A DNA stretch of 64,000 nucleotides, taken from Bacillota bacterium (lineage in GTDB: Bacteria; Bacillota; Negativicutes; CTSoil-072). The translations under genes and the position numbers were made by a program. The notes under the pieces were generated by a model. It was not told where the DNA came from. It saw only the letters and a list, made by a program, of their open reading frames with translations, and ran no database searches. The DNA lies in contig JAGFZV010000009.1 in NCBI GenBank assembly GCA_017889545.1, positions 62,001 to 126,000 of the forward strand, given 5' to 3'. Shown in pieces: positions 16,497 to 25,187 of the stretch; within the stretch, counting starts at the first letter, position 1, and each line of letters opens with the position of its first letter.

Positions 16497-17436
16497 TGGT
16501 TCCTTCAGCCTCCATTTCGTCAGCAATCCGTTCCAGTTTGCGCAGGCGGTGATTGATCCCTGACTTTCCTACCCGCCCGCCTAATAAATCGACCAATTCA
16601 TACAAGGTGGCTTCGGGATAGGATAATCTGAGCTCCGCCGTTTCCCGGAGTGCCGGCGGCAAATCACTCAAACCCTGTTCCTGGACAATCCGTCGTATTT
16701 TCTCGATCTGGCGAACTGAGGCGTTCACTGTTTTTTGCAAATTAGCTGTTTCGCAATTTACCAGCCGGTTTACCTGATTGCGCATATCTTTCACCACTCG
16801 GATATTTTCAAACTGCATCAGCGCATCATGGGCGCCGATGACCTGCAAAAATGTGGTAATTGCGTCACCGTCTTTTAAATACACAATATATTCATTTTTC
16901 CGGTCTGTTACCCGCGCTGTGAGGCCGTAGGACTTCATCGCCCAGACCAGCGTTTCAGCAAAATTACCATTCTCCGTCACCAATTCCAAATGATAATTTC
17001 CTTCCGGTCTGTTGACCGACCCGCCGCCAAGAAAAGCGCCGCGCAAATAAGCGCGCCGGCAGCAAAGACGGCGCAGCAAGCTGCGGTCGGAAGCCACATT
17101 CAACTGTTCACCCTGCAAAAGACCAAGCTGAGCCAGAAGTTCGCTTACCAGCGGCGCGGGAGCGACCTTGATCGCATAAACAATCCGTTTTTTCAAACGC
17201 CTGCCTCGACTGACCAGCACTTCCGTCCGCAATTTGAAGTTCCGTTTGATCAAAGTCAGTACTTTACGGGCTACCGCCGGGTTTTCCGTCGTGAAATTCA
17301 TGCCGGGATGGCCGCGCCCGCTAATCAGGATCGTTCCGCCCATTCGCATCAACGCAGTCAATTCTGCCAGCTGACAGCACTCTTCCTCCGCCGAAACACG
17401 CGCTAATTCATTTTTTACATCTGTTGAAAACGACAT
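16480..17436 (-). CDS. whiA: DNA-binding protein WhiA
   Basis: Conserved Firmicute/Actinobacterial protein with a degenerate LAGLIDADG-endonuclease N-terminal domain and a C-terminal helix-turn-helix; it affects sporulation in Streptomyces and cell division and chromosome segregation in Bacillus. The 318 residues start MSFSTDVKNELARVSAEEEC (ATG at 17436, GGAG well placed; an upstream GTG at 17445 is less likely). The C-terminal SYPEATLYELVDLLGGRVGK-SGINHRLRKL is the HTH. Synteny rapZ-yvcK-whiA is the classical order. Confidence 0.95.
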   Translation of the reverse strand: MSFSTDVKNELARVSAEEECCQLAELTALMRMGGTILISGRGHPGMNFTTENPAVARKVLTLIKRNFKLRTEVLVSRGRRLKKRIVYAIKVAPAPLVSELLAQLGLLQGEQLNVASDRSLLRRLCCRRAYLRGAFLGGGSVNRPEGNYHLELVTENGNFAETLVWAMKSYGLTARVTDRKNEYIVYLKDGDAITTFLQVIGAHDALMQFENIRVVKDMRNQVNRLVNCETANLQKTVNASVRQIEKIRRIVQEQGLSDLPPALRETAELRLSYPEATLYELVDLLGGRVGKSGINHRLRKLERIADEMEAEGTNETGS

Positions 17437-17485
17437 ATTGTTCACTCCATCACGGGTTCAGGCTATTGATCTTTCAGAATGATCA

Positions 17486-18841
17486 TTACGCCTGCCGGTC
17501 TTTCTTCTGTCCGGCCAGCAAATAGTAATCCAGAAACTTGACTCTTTCCGCATGCGGTTTATGATCATATACCATCTTTAAAATTGACCGCGACAATCGC
17601 AGAGGATCATGACGGACCACATTCACTTCGCTGATGACCCGCCGCTTGACGGCTTTCACGCCTAACGCTTCAATGGCTTCCACATCGGCTGCAACCGGAT
17701 ACGCACCCTGCAAGGCGTATTGGGCCTGAAGCTGCGGATCAATTTTCTGGTCATTCACCAGCGCGTAATCAACCACACCCGAACCAACATGGTTCAATAT
17801 CGCAGCCACGTGCTGCGATGCCGAGTACCCATCCGTTTCTCCCGGCTGCGTCATGACATTACAAACATACACCTTCAAAGCGGAACTCGCTCGCAGCGCA
17901 TCGGCAACACCATTGACCAGCAGATTGGGTAAAACGCTTGTATACAAGCTGCCCGGACCGATAACGATCAGTTCCGCCTCCAAAATCGCTTCGATAGCCG
18001 TTTTCACCGGCACCGCATCCGCCGGATTAATAAACACCCGTTTGATCGGTTTTCCCGCCAGCGGGATCTGCGATTCTCCCTCCACAATCGTGCCGTCCAG
18101 CATTTCCGCTCCTAACCGGATATGTTGCGTGGAAGCGGGCAATACACGACCCCGTACTGCCAAAACCTTGCTTGATTCTTTCAGTGCCAGTTCTACATCG
18201 CCCAAAATTTCCGTCATTGCCGCAATAAACAAATTGCCAAAACTATGGCCTGCCAGCCCTCCGGCGCCGCCAAAACGATGTTGGAATAATTTTTCCATTA
18301 ATGGTTCCGTATCCGCTAAGGCAACCAGGCAATTCCGCAAATCTCCAGGTGGAATGATGCCGAAATCATCACGAAGACGCCCTGAAGAACCGCCGTCGTC
18401 AGCAACCGTCACGACCGCAGTAATATTGCTGGTTACCGCTTTGAGACCCCGGAGCAATACCGACAGCCCTGTGCCGCCGCCGATCACCACGATTGCCGGT
18501 CCGCGGTTCAGCTTTCGTTTTTGGAAAATCAGTTCAACCAGATTATCCGAACCTTCAGGTACAATGACACTGATTACCGACCGGATGATTTTCCTTGTTG
18601 CCAGCATCATGATCAATAAGCCGGCCAACATGACCACCGAGCCGAAAATGACTGTTGCCGTATAACTGTAAGTCCCTGTGACGCTATAGGTAAAACGGAA
18701 GATACTTTCTTCAATAAGACCGAGATATTTGTAGTTGAAAACAATTGCAATTCCCAAACTGCCCAAAATAACGCCGACGGCAAATAGCAACAGCCAGCGT
18801 TTAAATTTCATGCCGGGATACAGCCACTTGATAAAATGCAT
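17486..18841 (-). CDS. yvcK: YvcK/GlmR-family UDP-sugar-binding morphogenesis factor
   Basis: Binds UDP-GlcNAc in Bacillus and helps route carbon into cell-wall synthesis under gluconeogenic growth. The 451-residue protein is longer than the Bacillus homologue because of an N-terminal region with two transmembrane helices (about residues 15-35 and 62-82). The CofD-like core starts VVIGGGTGLSVLLRGLK and includes TVADDGGSSGRLRDDFG, GDLRNCLVAL, and the tail region VNDQKIDPQLQ. GAGGTG precedes the ATG at 18841. It lies 10 bases after rapZ. Confidence 0.93.
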   Translation of the reverse strand: MHFIKWLYPGMKFKRWLLLFAVGVILGSLGIAIVFNYKYLGLIEESIFRFTYSVTGTYSYTATVIFGSVVMLAGLLIMMLATRKIIRSVISVIVPEGSDNLVELIFQKRKLNRGPAIVVIGGGTGLSVLLRGLKAVTSNITAVVTVADDGGSSGRLRDDFGIIPPGDLRNCLVALADTEPLMEKLFQHRFGGAGGLAGHSFGNLFIAAMTEILGDVELALKESSKVLAVRGRVLPASTQHIRLGAEMLDGTIVEGESQIPLAGKPIKRVFINPADAVPVKTAIEAILEAELIVIGPGSLYTSVLPNLLVNGVADALRASSALKVYVCNVMTQPGETDGYSASQHVAAILNHVGSGVVDYALVNDQKIDPQLQAQYALQGAYPVAADVEAIEALGVKAVKRRVISEVNVVRHDPLRLSRSILKMVYDHKPHAERVKFLDYYLLAGQKKDRQA

Positions 18842-18851
18842 ACCTTACACC

Positions 18852-19748
18852 TCAGCCCTTGCCATCTTCTGCGGGCGCACAGACATTATGCCGGATATCG
18901 CGATGTTCCACATTCACCTTATATCCTTTATTGCGCAGACCTTCAAAAATTTTGTCGGCGACAAACACAGAACGGTGCATGCCTCCGGTACAACCGACCG
19001 CAATCACCAGCTGGCTCTTTCCTTCCTTAATGTAATTGGGTACCAGAAAATCGATTAAGCCGGTTAACTTTTCCATAAACTGTTTCGTGATCGGCCATTT
19101 CCAAATATATTCCGCAACTTCGGTCGTGTTGCCGCTCTTGCAGCGTAATGAATCGACATAGAACGGATTCGGCAAAAAACGGACGTCAAACACCATATCG
19201 GCGTCAATCGGCATTCCGTACTTAAAGCCAAAAGACAATACCGTAATGCTCATCCGCTCGTATTCATGCTCCCCGGCGTACAATTCGGCAATTTTGTTTT
19301 TTAACTCAGCCGTAGACAAAGAAGAAGTATCGATGATATGAGTCGCCCGTCCCCGGATCATTTCCAGACGTTCCCGTTCGCGGGTAATGCCTTCACTGAC
19401 CCGGCCGTGCAGCGCCAACGGATGGCGGCGCCGGCTTTCTTTATAGCGTCGGATCAAGGTTTCATCCGAAGCCTCCAAAAACAGTACTTCATACAAATGC
19501 CCCTGCTGTTCCATCTCCTCCAGCACCTGGATCAACGTGTTGAAAAACTCGCCGCCGCGAATATCGACCACGAGCGCAATCTTACTGACGCGGCCCCCGG
19601 ATTGCGCACAAATTTCAGCGAATTTGGGGATCAGCATTGGCGGCAAATTGTCCACGCAAAAATACCCCAAGTCCTCCATCGCTCGAGCAACTTGGGTTTT
19701 GCCTGCACCGGACAAGCCGGTTATAATGACCAAACGAAAATTATCCAT
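18852..19748 (-). CDS. rapZ: RapZ/YvcJ nucleotide-binding RNase adapter family protein
   Basis: P-loop protein of 298 residues. The start MDNFRLVIITGLSGAGKTQV contains the Walker A motif; VDNLPP and the C-terminal IAVGCTGGMHRSVFVADKI are diagnostic. In Enterobacteria the protein guides RNase E to GlmZ; in Bacillus YvcJ hydrolyses nucleotides and influences competence, so a GlmS-control role cannot be assumed here. The ATG at 19748 has AGGTGG upstream; an in-frame start 48 bases earlier has none. First gene of the rapZ-yvcK-whiA block. Confidence 0.95.
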   Translation of the reverse strand: MDNFRLVIITGLSGAGKTQVARAMEDLGYFCVDNLPPMLIPKFAEICAQSGGRVSKIALVVDIRGGEFFNTLIQVLEEMEQQGHLYEVLFLEASDETLIRRYKESRRRHPLALHGRVSEGITRERERLEMIRGRATHIIDTSSLSTAELKNKIAELYAGEHEYERMSITVLSFGFKYGMPIDADMVFDVRFLPNPFYVDSLRCKSGNTTEVAEYIWKWPITKQFMEKLTGLIDFLVPNYIKEGKSQLVIAVGCTGGMHRSVFVADKIFEGLRNKGYKVNVEHRDIRHNVCAPAEDGKG

Positions 19749-19860
19749 TTTACCACCTATGCGACCATTGCAAAAGTCCATCTGAAACTTTTTCAACCGG
19801 TCTTGTTATTTGTTGGAAATCTGCTGCCTTCGCAACAGAACCCGATAGTATTCCATATTC

Positions 19861-20592
19861 CTACGACAGCGGAACAGTTCGGTTCTGCCGCCGCAATAGA
19901 TGCTTCATCACCAATTCCGTCGACGTATTCAATACGTTCGCCGGCAAGATGCGATGCTCCGTTAACAGAGCATCAGCCGCCCCGAAGTCGCCCACAGTAT
20001 AGGCAAAATGGCTGTCGGATCCGGCCATCAGTTTGGCGCCATATTGACGGGCCATCATGGCAATCGCATCGCAATGCGGCTTACTGCCCTGCCGGGCTCC
20101 GGTCAAAGAACTATTGTTCACTTCCAAAGCGACATCATATTCTACAGCCGCCCTCACAATCCGTTCAATATCCACTAAATAATCCGGATTGCCCGGGTGT
20201 ACAATGACATCCACCCATGGGTTGCGCATGGCCCGGATCATCATTCTCGTATTTTCTTCCACCGAGGCACTGGGCGCGCAAAGCGCATGCAAGCCTGCCA
20301 AAACGATGTCCAAGCGGGAAAGGCGGTGTTCATCCAGGTCCAACGTGCCATTTGGGTCCATCACATTCGCTTCAATCCCTTTCAATATCCGAACGCCAAA
20401 CAACGATGCCGGGATGGTCGACAGATTGCCGAAATGGTAAGGATGCGGCCCGCCAGGCATAGACGGTCCATGATCGGTCATTGCGATCATCTCCAAGCCT
20501 TTGTCCGCTGCCACCCGGGCCATTTCCAGCACTGTGCTGTAAGCATGCCCGCTGGCAACCGTATGCGTATGCAAATCGGCAACAAACTGCAT
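19861..20592 (-). CDS. PHP-domain phosphatase, YcdX-like
   Basis: Metal-dependent phosphoesterase of 243 residues. Metal-binding motifs are visible in order: DLHTHT (residue 6), AMTDHGPSMPGG (near 39), GIEANV (near 71), VIVHPGNP, and GSDSHF (near 192). Length and motifs match the YcdX single-domain PHP group, acting on a small phosphate ester. AGGAGGGGG lies upstream of the ATG. It is on the same strand as rapZ with a gap of 112 bases. The physiological substrate is not known. Confidence 0.87.
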   Translation of the reverse strand: MQFVADLHTHTVASGHAYSTVLEMARVAADKGLEMIAMTDHGPSMPGGPHPYHFGNLSTIPASLFGVRILKGIEANVMDPNGTLDLDEHRLSRLDIVLAGLHALCAPSASVEENTRMMIRAMRNPWVDVIVHPGNPDYLVDIERIVRAAVEYDVALEVNNSSLTGARQGSKPHCDAIAMMARQYGAKLMAGSDSHFAYTVGDFGAADALLTEHRILPANVLNTSTELVMKHLLRRQNRTVPLS

Positions 20593-20665
20593 TGACTCGC
20601 CCCCTCCTATCTAAATAGTTTCGCATCATTTGCAATGAATTCCTGCTTACATCGGAAAAAGAAGC

Positions 20666-21811
20666 CTATCGCTTCAGCAGCATTCCGATCTTCAACAAGC
20701 GGCAAATCTGCTCCGCCGCATTTTCCACCAGAACAGGACCGGCTTCCATACATTCTTCCAATGACATCGGCTGCGGGACCACGCTGAAAATCGCGTCAAT
20801 CCCTTCCGCCAAAACATGTTCCGCCCCTTTGCCCAATCCGCCGGCCAGACAAACCACGGGAACGCCAAATTGTTTCGCAGCCTTCGCCACACCGACCGGC
20901 GCCTTGCCAAACGCCGTCTGAAAATCCGTCCGGCCTTCGCCGGTAAACACAAAATCCGCCTTGGACACCAAGCCGGAAAAACCAGCCGTTTCCAAAACAA
21001 TCTCAACGCCCGGCCGCAGTTGCGCATCGGAAAAAAACAACAAGCCCGCTCCAAGACCGCCTGCCGCTCCGGCGCCGGGCCATTCAGCCACTTCCTTACC
21101 GGTGGCCATCGCGGCACAAACCGCATATACTGCCAGAGCGGCATCCAACTCATCAATCATTTCCGGGGTAGCGCCCTTCTGAGGGCCGTACACCGCTGAA
21201 GCGCCCCTCGGTCCGCACAGTGGATTATCCACATCACACGCTACCAAAATTTTTGTTTGTGCCAAGCGCTGATCCATTCCCGCGATGTCAATTTTCGCCA
21301 AATTTCGCAGCGCCGCGCCGCCTTCCGGCAATTCTTTGCCGTCTTGATCCAAAAAACGAACGCCCAGCGCCTTGGCCATTCCCATACCGCCGTCATTGGT
21401 CGCACTGCCGCCAATACCAATAATCAGTTTCTTTACGCCTTTATCCAGAGCCGCGCGCATCAGCTGTCCCGTACCGTATGTCGTTGTGATCCGCGGATCG
21501 CGTTGCGGCTTCGGTACCAGCGGCAGTCCGGAAGCGGCAGCCATTTCGATCACCGCCGTTTTCTGATCACCAAGAATACCCCAGTATGCTTGCAAAGGCT
21601 TGCCCAGCGGGCCAATCACCTCTTGCATGATCATCTCGCCGCCGGTTGTTTCCACCAGAGCCGCAACCGTACCCTCGCCCCCGTCAGCAATCGGAACTTT
21701 GAATACCTCCGCTGCGGGAAATACCGTTTTAATCCCTTTTTCCATCGCTTCGGCCACATCCATGGCCGAAATACTGCCTTTGAACGAATCCGGCGCTACA
21801 ACAAAACGCAT
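20666..21811 (-). CDS. Glycerate kinase, GarK/GlxK family
   Basis: Phosphorylates D-glycerate, giving 2-phosphoglycerate (or 3-phosphoglycerate in some members), linking serine/glycerate or glyoxylate metabolism to glycolysis. The 381-residue protein starts MRFVVAPDSFKGSISAMDVA, has PIADGGEGTVAALVETTGG, IIGIGGSATNDGGMGMAKAL and FTGEGRTDFQT, all characteristic of this fold. AAGGAGG precedes the ATG at 21811, 19 bases after the stop of the HAD phosphatase gene, so the two form an operon. Confidence 0.93.
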   Translation of the reverse strand: MRFVVAPDSFKGSISAMDVAEAMEKGIKTVFPAAEVFKVPIADGGEGTVAALVETTGGEMIMQEVIGPLGKPLQAYWGILGDQKTAVIEMAAASGLPLVPKPQRDPRITTTYGTGQLMRAALDKGVKKLIIGIGGSATNDGGMGMAKALGVRFLDQDGKELPEGGAALRNLAKIDIAGMDQRLAQTKILVACDVDNPLCGPRGASAVYGPQKGATPEMIDELDAALAVYAVCAAMATGKEVAEWPGAGAAGGLGAGLLFFSDAQLRPGVEIVLETAGFSGLVSKADFVFTGEGRTDFQTAFGKAPVGVAKAAKQFGVPVVCLAGGLGKGAEHVLAEGIDAIFSVVPQPMSLEECMEAGPVLVENAAEQICRLLKIGMLLKR

Positions 21812-21830
21812 CTTCTCGCCTCCTTGACAG

Positions 21831-22631
21831 TTATTGACCCAGCACGTATTTCTCAATCGCCAGAGCGACTCCATCCTCATTATTGCCTGCCGTTACAACC
21901 TTCGCCGCCGCTTTGGCAGCCGGCCGCGCATTCGCCATCGCAACCCCCAGTCCGGCGTAGCGCAGCATTTCCACATCGTTCCCGGAATCGCCAATGGCCA
22001 TAATCTCAGATTGCGCAATACCGTACTTCGCCGCTAAAAAAGACAATGCCCGCGCTTTATTCACCTGCGGATGCACCATCTCCAAAAATACCGCCTTGGA
22101 ACTCGCCGTACACAATTGGTCGCCGAATTCCTGTGCGACCGCCGCCTCCATTTCCTGCACAAAATCGGAACTTGCCATCCCGAGAATTTTCGTCGGCGCC
22201 TGTTCGCAGTCAAAAAGACGTTCGCCGACTGGCATCGCCGTAACGCCGGCATAATCAGCATACGCCTGCGCCTTTTCCGATAAGGATTCCACATACAAAA
22301 CATCGTCAATATACGTTTGTACATACCAATTGCGCGCGCGAAAAAACGCCAGCACATCCTTCGCCAAATCGAGGGGTACCGGCTGATGAAACAGAACCTC
22401 GCCGGACTGCCCGGATTTAACCAATCCACCGTTATACACCACCAGCGGGACGTCAATGCCCAGCATCTCTGCATACGGCCGAGCCGAGCAATACATTCTT
22501 CCCGTTGCAATCGTCACCAGAACACCCTGGTCGGCGGCTCGCCGGATCGCTTCAACGTTGCGTTTTGAGATTTGCCGGTCATCGTTCAATAAGGTATCGT
22601 CCATATCCAATGCGACTAATTTTATTGTCAT
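21831..22631 (-). CDS. Cof-type HAD-superfamily hydrolase
   Basis: Phosphatase of the HAD IIB (Cof/YwpJ) type, 266 residues, probably acting on sugar phosphates or FMN-like substrates. Motif I is LVALDMDDTLLND, motif II TIATGR, motif III lysine in the VNKARAL region, and motif IV IMAIGDSGNDVEMLRYAGLG. ATAGGAGG precedes the ATG. It is the first gene of a two-gene unit with glycerate kinase. The substrate cannot be read from sequence. Confidence 0.9.
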   Translation of the reverse strand: MTIKLVALDMDDTLLNDDRQISKRNVEAIRRAADQGVLVTIATGRMYCSARPYAEMLGIDVPLVVYNGGLVKSGQSGEVLFHQPVPLDLAKDVLAFFRARNWYVQTYIDDVLYVESLSEKAQAYADYAGVTAMPVGERLFDCEQAPTKILGMASSDFVQEMEAAVAQEFGDQLCTASSKAVFLEMVHPQVNKARALSFLAAKYGIAQSEIMAIGDSGNDVEMLRYAGLGVAMANARPAAKAAAKVVTAGNNEDGVALAIEKYVLGQ

Positions 22632-22685
22632 AACTGCCTCCTATGCAAGTGCAAACTGCTGCATCAATTTTTCCATATTAGCAAG

Positions 22686-22712
22686 AAAAGCTGCCAGCAA
22701 TGAGCAGCTTTT
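22686..22712 (-). terminator. Terminator-like hairpin behind the YvlD-like gene
   Basis: AAAAGCTGC pairs with GCAGCTTTT around nine bases; the TTTT end serves as the U-run. It lies between the YvlD-like gene and the HAD gene, both read leftward. Confidence 0.55.
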
Positions 22713-22765
22713 CATATCTTCATTTTCAATGACCTTCGCGTCAAGCTTAAGCGAAAGGGTTCCTG

Positions 22766-23110
22766 TCAGCGATCTTCCACCACTTTTGACAAGGTAAAAC
22801 TGCATGCCGTCATGCAAACCAGTCCGGCCATCGACGACAGAATACTCAAGATCTGATATCCGGGCAAAGCAGCAATCACTGCCACCGGTGCAACGATATT
22901 GGTAAGAAAAGTATATCCGCCCAGCCGCCATTTGCAAACCGGCTTCGCCCCGCGAAACAATAGCGGGCGAATCAGCGCATTGGCAAGGCCGACCAGAAGA
23001 ACCCCCAATAAAGCGCCGCCAAGCGTGTCAACAAAGATCCCCGGCAATCCAAAAACCAACACGAACAAAACTACCGCATTCATCACGATCCGCAGCATAA
23101 ACCCGCACAT
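22766..23110 (-). CDS. Small membrane protein, YvlD / phage-holin-4-2-like
   Basis: A 114-residue protein with about four hydrophobic helices (around MNAVVLFVLVFGLPGI, LLGVLLVGLANALI, YTFLTNIVAPVAVIA and ILSSMAGLVCMTACS). The layout and the ALIRPLL segment after helix two resemble the YvlD family of PF04020. YvlD is not a real holin in Bacillus; it belongs to an envelope-stress operon. GGGGAGG is well placed for the ATG at 23110; a second ATG at 23098 is possible. No yvlABC partners are adjacent. Confidence 0.7.
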   Translation of the reverse strand: MCGFMLRIVMNAVVLFVLVFGLPGIFVDTLGGALLGVLLVGLANALIRPLLFRGAKPVCKWRLGGYTFLTNIVAPVAVIAALPGYQILSILSSMAGLVCMTACSFTLSKVVEDR

Positions 23111-23208
23111 CCAAGCAGCCTCCCCTTCCGGTTAGGGTAAAATAGCACCACTAATTATATATTATAGACTGCTTGATGCCATTGCGCAACAGGTTAATCT
23201 TCAAAGCC

Positions 23209-24225
23209 TTAGTACCAGAGGATATCCTCGCTTACGGCAGCCACATCCTTCGTACCGGTCAACACCATTGCATCGCGCAGTTCCCCGGCCATCCGGTTCA
23301 ATACCAATTCAACACCTTCCATCCCGCCGCCAACAGCACCGGTGATGATCGGACGGCCAACTAATACTGCATCGGCGCCCAATGCCAGCATTTTTAACAC
23401 ATCGCCGCCATTGCGGATCCCACCGTCAATCAAAATCGTCATCTTTCCCTGCACCGCATCGGCAATATACGGCAGCGCTTCCGCCGTACCGGGAGTATGA
23501 TCCATCACCCTTCCGCCATGGTTGGATACAACGATCGCATCCACACCGGCATCCAGACAAGCCGCCGCATCGTCCGCCATCATAATTCCCTTCACGATAA
23601 ACGGAATGGAAGTATTTTTCTTAATATAAGCCAGCTCGTCACGAGTTTTCGGACCAACCTTCTGCCCAGCCTTCGTCATGTTAACAAAAGCTGCGGTATC
23701 AATATCCATACCGAATGCAGGCGCTCCGGCCGCTTCCGCCATTTTCGCCAATTCAATGATCCGGTCCGTCTCCCGCGGCTTAATAACCGGAATTCCTTTG
23801 CCATTTTCCGCTTTCAAACATTTGATCCCCGTTAAAAACAATTCCGGATCCGGTCCATCGCCGGTCATCGCGATGGTACCCACTTTTCGGCAACCGGAAA
23901 CAACTGCCGACGCATATTCCATTTCCGTAAGAGCTCCATTCATATTCATCGCTCCGCCGCCAATCGGCGCGGCCATGATCGGAAACGCCAAATCCATTCC
24001 CAAGATCCGGCAGGCAAGTTTGGGCTCCGATACGGCGTGCACCGTACGCAGGCACAACCGGTACCCAGCCAACGCCGAAACGTTATTTTTAAAACTGGTT
24101 CCGGATCCTGCTCCTCCCATACCGGGAACTTCCCCCGCGCAGGCAAATCCGTCGCAAACCGGGCAGACCCGGCAAGCCCCGCGAAATTTACTTCTGGCGA
24201 TCTTGCGCATTTCCTTCCAATCCAT
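23209..24225 (-). CDS. FMN-dependent alpha-hydroxy-acid oxidoreductase with an N-terminal cysteine cluster
   Basis: TIM-barrel flavoprotein of 338 residues in the lactate/glycolate oxidase family. The conserved core is present: IMAAPIGGGAM, VKGIMMADDA, IVVSNHGGR with the catalytic His and substrate-binding Arg, and ILIDGGIRNGGDVLKML followed by VLVGRP for phosphate binding. It differs from textbook oxidases by an N-terminal C18-X2-C21-X2-C24-X4-C29 cluster that could hold iron-sulfur or zinc. In an anaerobe it is unlikely to use oxygen. Rubredoxin is encoded just upstream on the same strand. GGAGGGG precedes the ATG at 24225. The substrate is unknown. Confidence 0.85.
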   Translation of the reverse strand: MDWKEMRKIARSKFRGACRVCPVCDGFACAGEVPGMGGAGSGTSFKNNVSALAGYRLCLRTVHAVSEPKLACRILGMDLAFPIMAAPIGGGAMNMNGALTEMEYASAVVSGCRKVGTIAMTGDGPDPELFLTGIKCLKAENGKGIPVIKPRETDRIIELAKMAEAAGAPAFGMDIDTAAFVNMTKAGQKVGPKTRDELAYIKKNTSIPFIVKGIMMADDAAACLDAGVDAIVVSNHGGRVMDHTPGTAEALPYIADAVQGKMTILIDGGIRNGGDVLKMLALGADAVLVGRPIITGAVGGGMEGVELVLNRMAGELRDAMVLTGTKDVAAVSEDILWY

Positions 24226-24291
24226 ATGAACCCCTCCATTCAAATCTTATCCTTTGAAAGACTGTTACAGTCCCATATATTTTCAACTGTC

Positions 24292-24317
24292 AAAACCCTC
24301 CGCCATGGGAGGGTTTT
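24292..24317. terminator. Rho-independent terminator behind rubredoxin
   Basis: AAAACCCTCC and GGGAGGGTTTT pair around GCCAT. It sits 23 bases after the rubredoxin stop and can act in both directions. Confidence 0.8.
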
Positions 24318-24339
24318 GGTTATACTGCCAAATGACCAA

Positions 24340-24498
24340 CTATTGTTTTTCAAACTGATCCTTGCCTACTCCGCAAACCGGACAGACCCAATCTTCTGGG
24401 ATGTCTTCGAATTTCGTCCCTGGTGCAATGCCGTGATCAGGATCACCCTCGCTCTCAACATATTCATAACCGCATACCATACATTTGTAAACTGCCAT
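24340..24498 (-). CDS. Rubredoxin
   Basis: A 52-residue one-iron electron carrier. Cysteines C6-X2-C9 ([10 protein letters not shown]) and C39-X2-C42 ([10 protein letters not shown]) form the Fe(Cys)4 site, and the usual [12 protein letters not shown] stretch lies between. In anaerobes rubredoxin passes electrons to rubrerythrin, superoxide reductase or flavodiiron proteins. It is followed by a terminator and then the FMN oxidoreductase gene, so partnership with that enzyme is only a suggestion. Confidence 0.96.
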   Translation of the reverse strand: MAVYKCMVCGYEYVESEGDPDHGIAPGTKFEDIPEDWVCPVCGVGKDQFEKQ

Positions 24499-24584
24499 GC
24501 GTCACCAGCACTCCCTTCCACTGTCAGATTTTCTCTTTAATTTTATCATAAGTTACAGCAAAAACAAACAACAATCCACATCAT

Positions 24585-25187
24585 TTATTCCATCATGCCA
24601 TTTTTTTGCGCAGAAAACTCCGCCGGCGTATTAATATTGTCCAACGTCTTCAACTCCGGATCAAATTGCCTTAATTCCGCCGCCGTTATCCGCCGGAGAC
24701 GAATTTTGGGATAAAAATTCAATATCCGGTATTCCCCGGCTGCCAGCATAGGTTCAATCCACTGCAGGCAATTTCGATGATAAATCGCATGCAGCGGATG
24801 AAAATAACCGCCAACAAACGGGACGACAGCATCATACCCGTCAGCGGCGCCAGCCATAAATGCAACAGCATCCGTGCACAGAAACGGCATATCGCAAGCA
24901 ACGAAAAAACTAACTTCGTTTTTTGCCGCCAGCAACCCGGCCTGCATCCCGGCCAATGGTCCGCATTGCGGATAATAATCCGCCATTTGCCGAACATCCG
25001 GACGGAAAATGGTTCGCACGACATTGGAAATCACAATCAGCTCACTGCATACCGGGGCCAGACGATCCAGAACAGTATGCAGCAAATCGCTGTCGCCCCA
25101 AGGCAGCGAAGCCTTATCGCGCCCCATCCGCGAACTCAGACCGCCTGCCAGGACAATTCCAGTTAAATTCATCTTTTCTCTGCTCAT
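24585..25187 (-). CDS. mobA: Molybdenum cofactor guanylyltransferase
   Basis: Adds GMP to molybdopterin to form the dinucleotide cofactor used by DMSO-reductase-family enzymes such as the reductase at 2.7-5.0 kb. The 200-residue protein has the nucleotidyltransferase motif VLAGGLSSRMGRDKASLPWG near the N-terminus, and FFVACDMPFL near residue 100. The ATG at 25187 overlaps the uvrC stop as ATGA with GGAGGGAC upstream. The C-terminus LKTLDNINTPAEF is typical for MobA. Confidence 0.93.
   Translation of the reverse strand: MSREKMNLTGIVLAGGLSSRMGRDKASLPWGDSDLLHTVLDRLAPVCSELIVISNVVRTIFRPDVRQMADYYPQCGPLAGMQAGLLAAKNEVSFFVACDMPFLCTDAVAFMAGAADGYDAVVPFVGGYFHPLHAIYHRNCLQWIEPMLAAGEYRILNFYPKIRLRRITAAELRQFDPELKTLDNINTPAEFSAQKNGMME

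Noticed and set aside
22641-22937. 98-codon minus-strand frame overlapping the YvlD-like gene
   Set aside because: It overlaps in another frame, includes the terminator hairpin, and has no family features.
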